Source: Allacma fusca (lineage: Eukaryota; Arthropoda; Collembola; Symphypleona; Sminthuridae). Taken from it: a stretch of 64,000 bases of DNA. Under the pieces are notes generated by a model, which made no database searches, was not told where the DNA came from, and saw only the letters and a list, made by a program, of their open reading frames with translations. Positions 63,966 to 64,000 of the stretch are shown here, piece by piece (within the stretch, counting starts at the first letter, position 1; each line of letters starts with the position of its first letter). Position numbers and translations under genes: made by a program. The stretch covers positions 57,825,632 to 57,889,631 of the forward strand of contig OX359246.1 in the NCBI GenBank assembly GCA_947179485.1, in the 5' to 3' direction.

Positions 63966-64000
63966 CCCTTCCATGCCTGCCTGCCTCTTTGCCTCTTTCA

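Larger units (their letters stand above)
57763..64000 (+). other. first intron of TLK, microsatellite-rich
   Basis: It begins with the donor GTTAGT after TLK codon 24. About fifteen di- and trinucleotide tracts fall in 6.2 kb, the densest part of the window. I searched the plus strand for later TLK blocks and saw none. Confidence 0.6.

Noticed and set aside
1-64000. CRISPR arrays, operons, riboswitches and rRNA genes
   Set aside because: The DNA is a eukaryotic nuclear region. The regular repeats seen are microsatellites, one minisatellite and transposon ends, and no rRNA-like stretches were recognised.

Overview
The window is nuclear DNA of an invertebrate animal. Its genes have introns with GT-AG splice sites, there is no operon layout, and intergenic DNA is full of (GA)n/(CT)n and (GT)n microsatellites and decayed DNA transposons and LINE pieces. 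The coding genes and the mariner subfamilies look arthropod. A copepod or other crustacean would fit, but I cannot place it more closely from sequence alone.

Layout. 1-18.6 kb: no gene recognised; microsatellites and one 772-bp pogo/Tigger-type non-autonomous element (2339-3110). 18.6-25.9 kb, plus strand: a large two-coding-exon gene for a 2078-residue, low-complexity, coiled-coil protein that I read as a CEP350-type centrosomal protein. 26.8-27.7 kb, plus strand: NDUFB8, a complex I subunit, complete in two coding exons. 27.8-29.3 kb, minus strand: TMEM177, a mitochondrial inner-membrane factor for cytochrome oxidase subunit 2, complete in three coding exons and tail-to-tail with NDUFB8. 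29.3-32.2 kb: nothing recognised. 32.2-33.0 kb: an 829-bp hAT-type non-autonomous element with an 8-bp target duplication and a nested foldback. 33.1-38.7 kb: two diverged copies of a segment in tandem, about 3.3 kb apart. 41.9-46.3 kb: a nested graveyard of two Tc1/mariner elements, a pogo/Tigger transposase remnant and pieces of a LINE reverse transcriptase. 47.0-47.9 kb and 49.0-49.9 kb: two more hAT-type non-autonomous elements, each with a perfect 8-bp target duplication. 50.5-50.8 kb: a minisatellite. 51.6-52.2 kb: candidate 5'UTR exons. 57.66-57.76 kb, plus strand: the first coding exon of a tousled-like kinase (TLK), whose other exons must lie beyond or deep in the microsatellite-rich DNA that runs to the end of the window.

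How the parts relate. The large protein is expected at the centrosome. NDUFB8 and TMEM177 both serve the mitochondrial respiratory chain and share a 180-bp 3' intergenic gap, so their transcripts may overlap. TLK is a nuclear chromatin-assembly kinase. I see no new enzyme system or gene cluster. The most notable structures are the three hAT-type elements, each filled with its own short repeated word near the ends (GGTAC, GACT, CCTAG/CCTTCC); the nested mariner/LINE/pogo assembly; the tandem segmental duplication; and the internal repeats of the CEP350-like protein.
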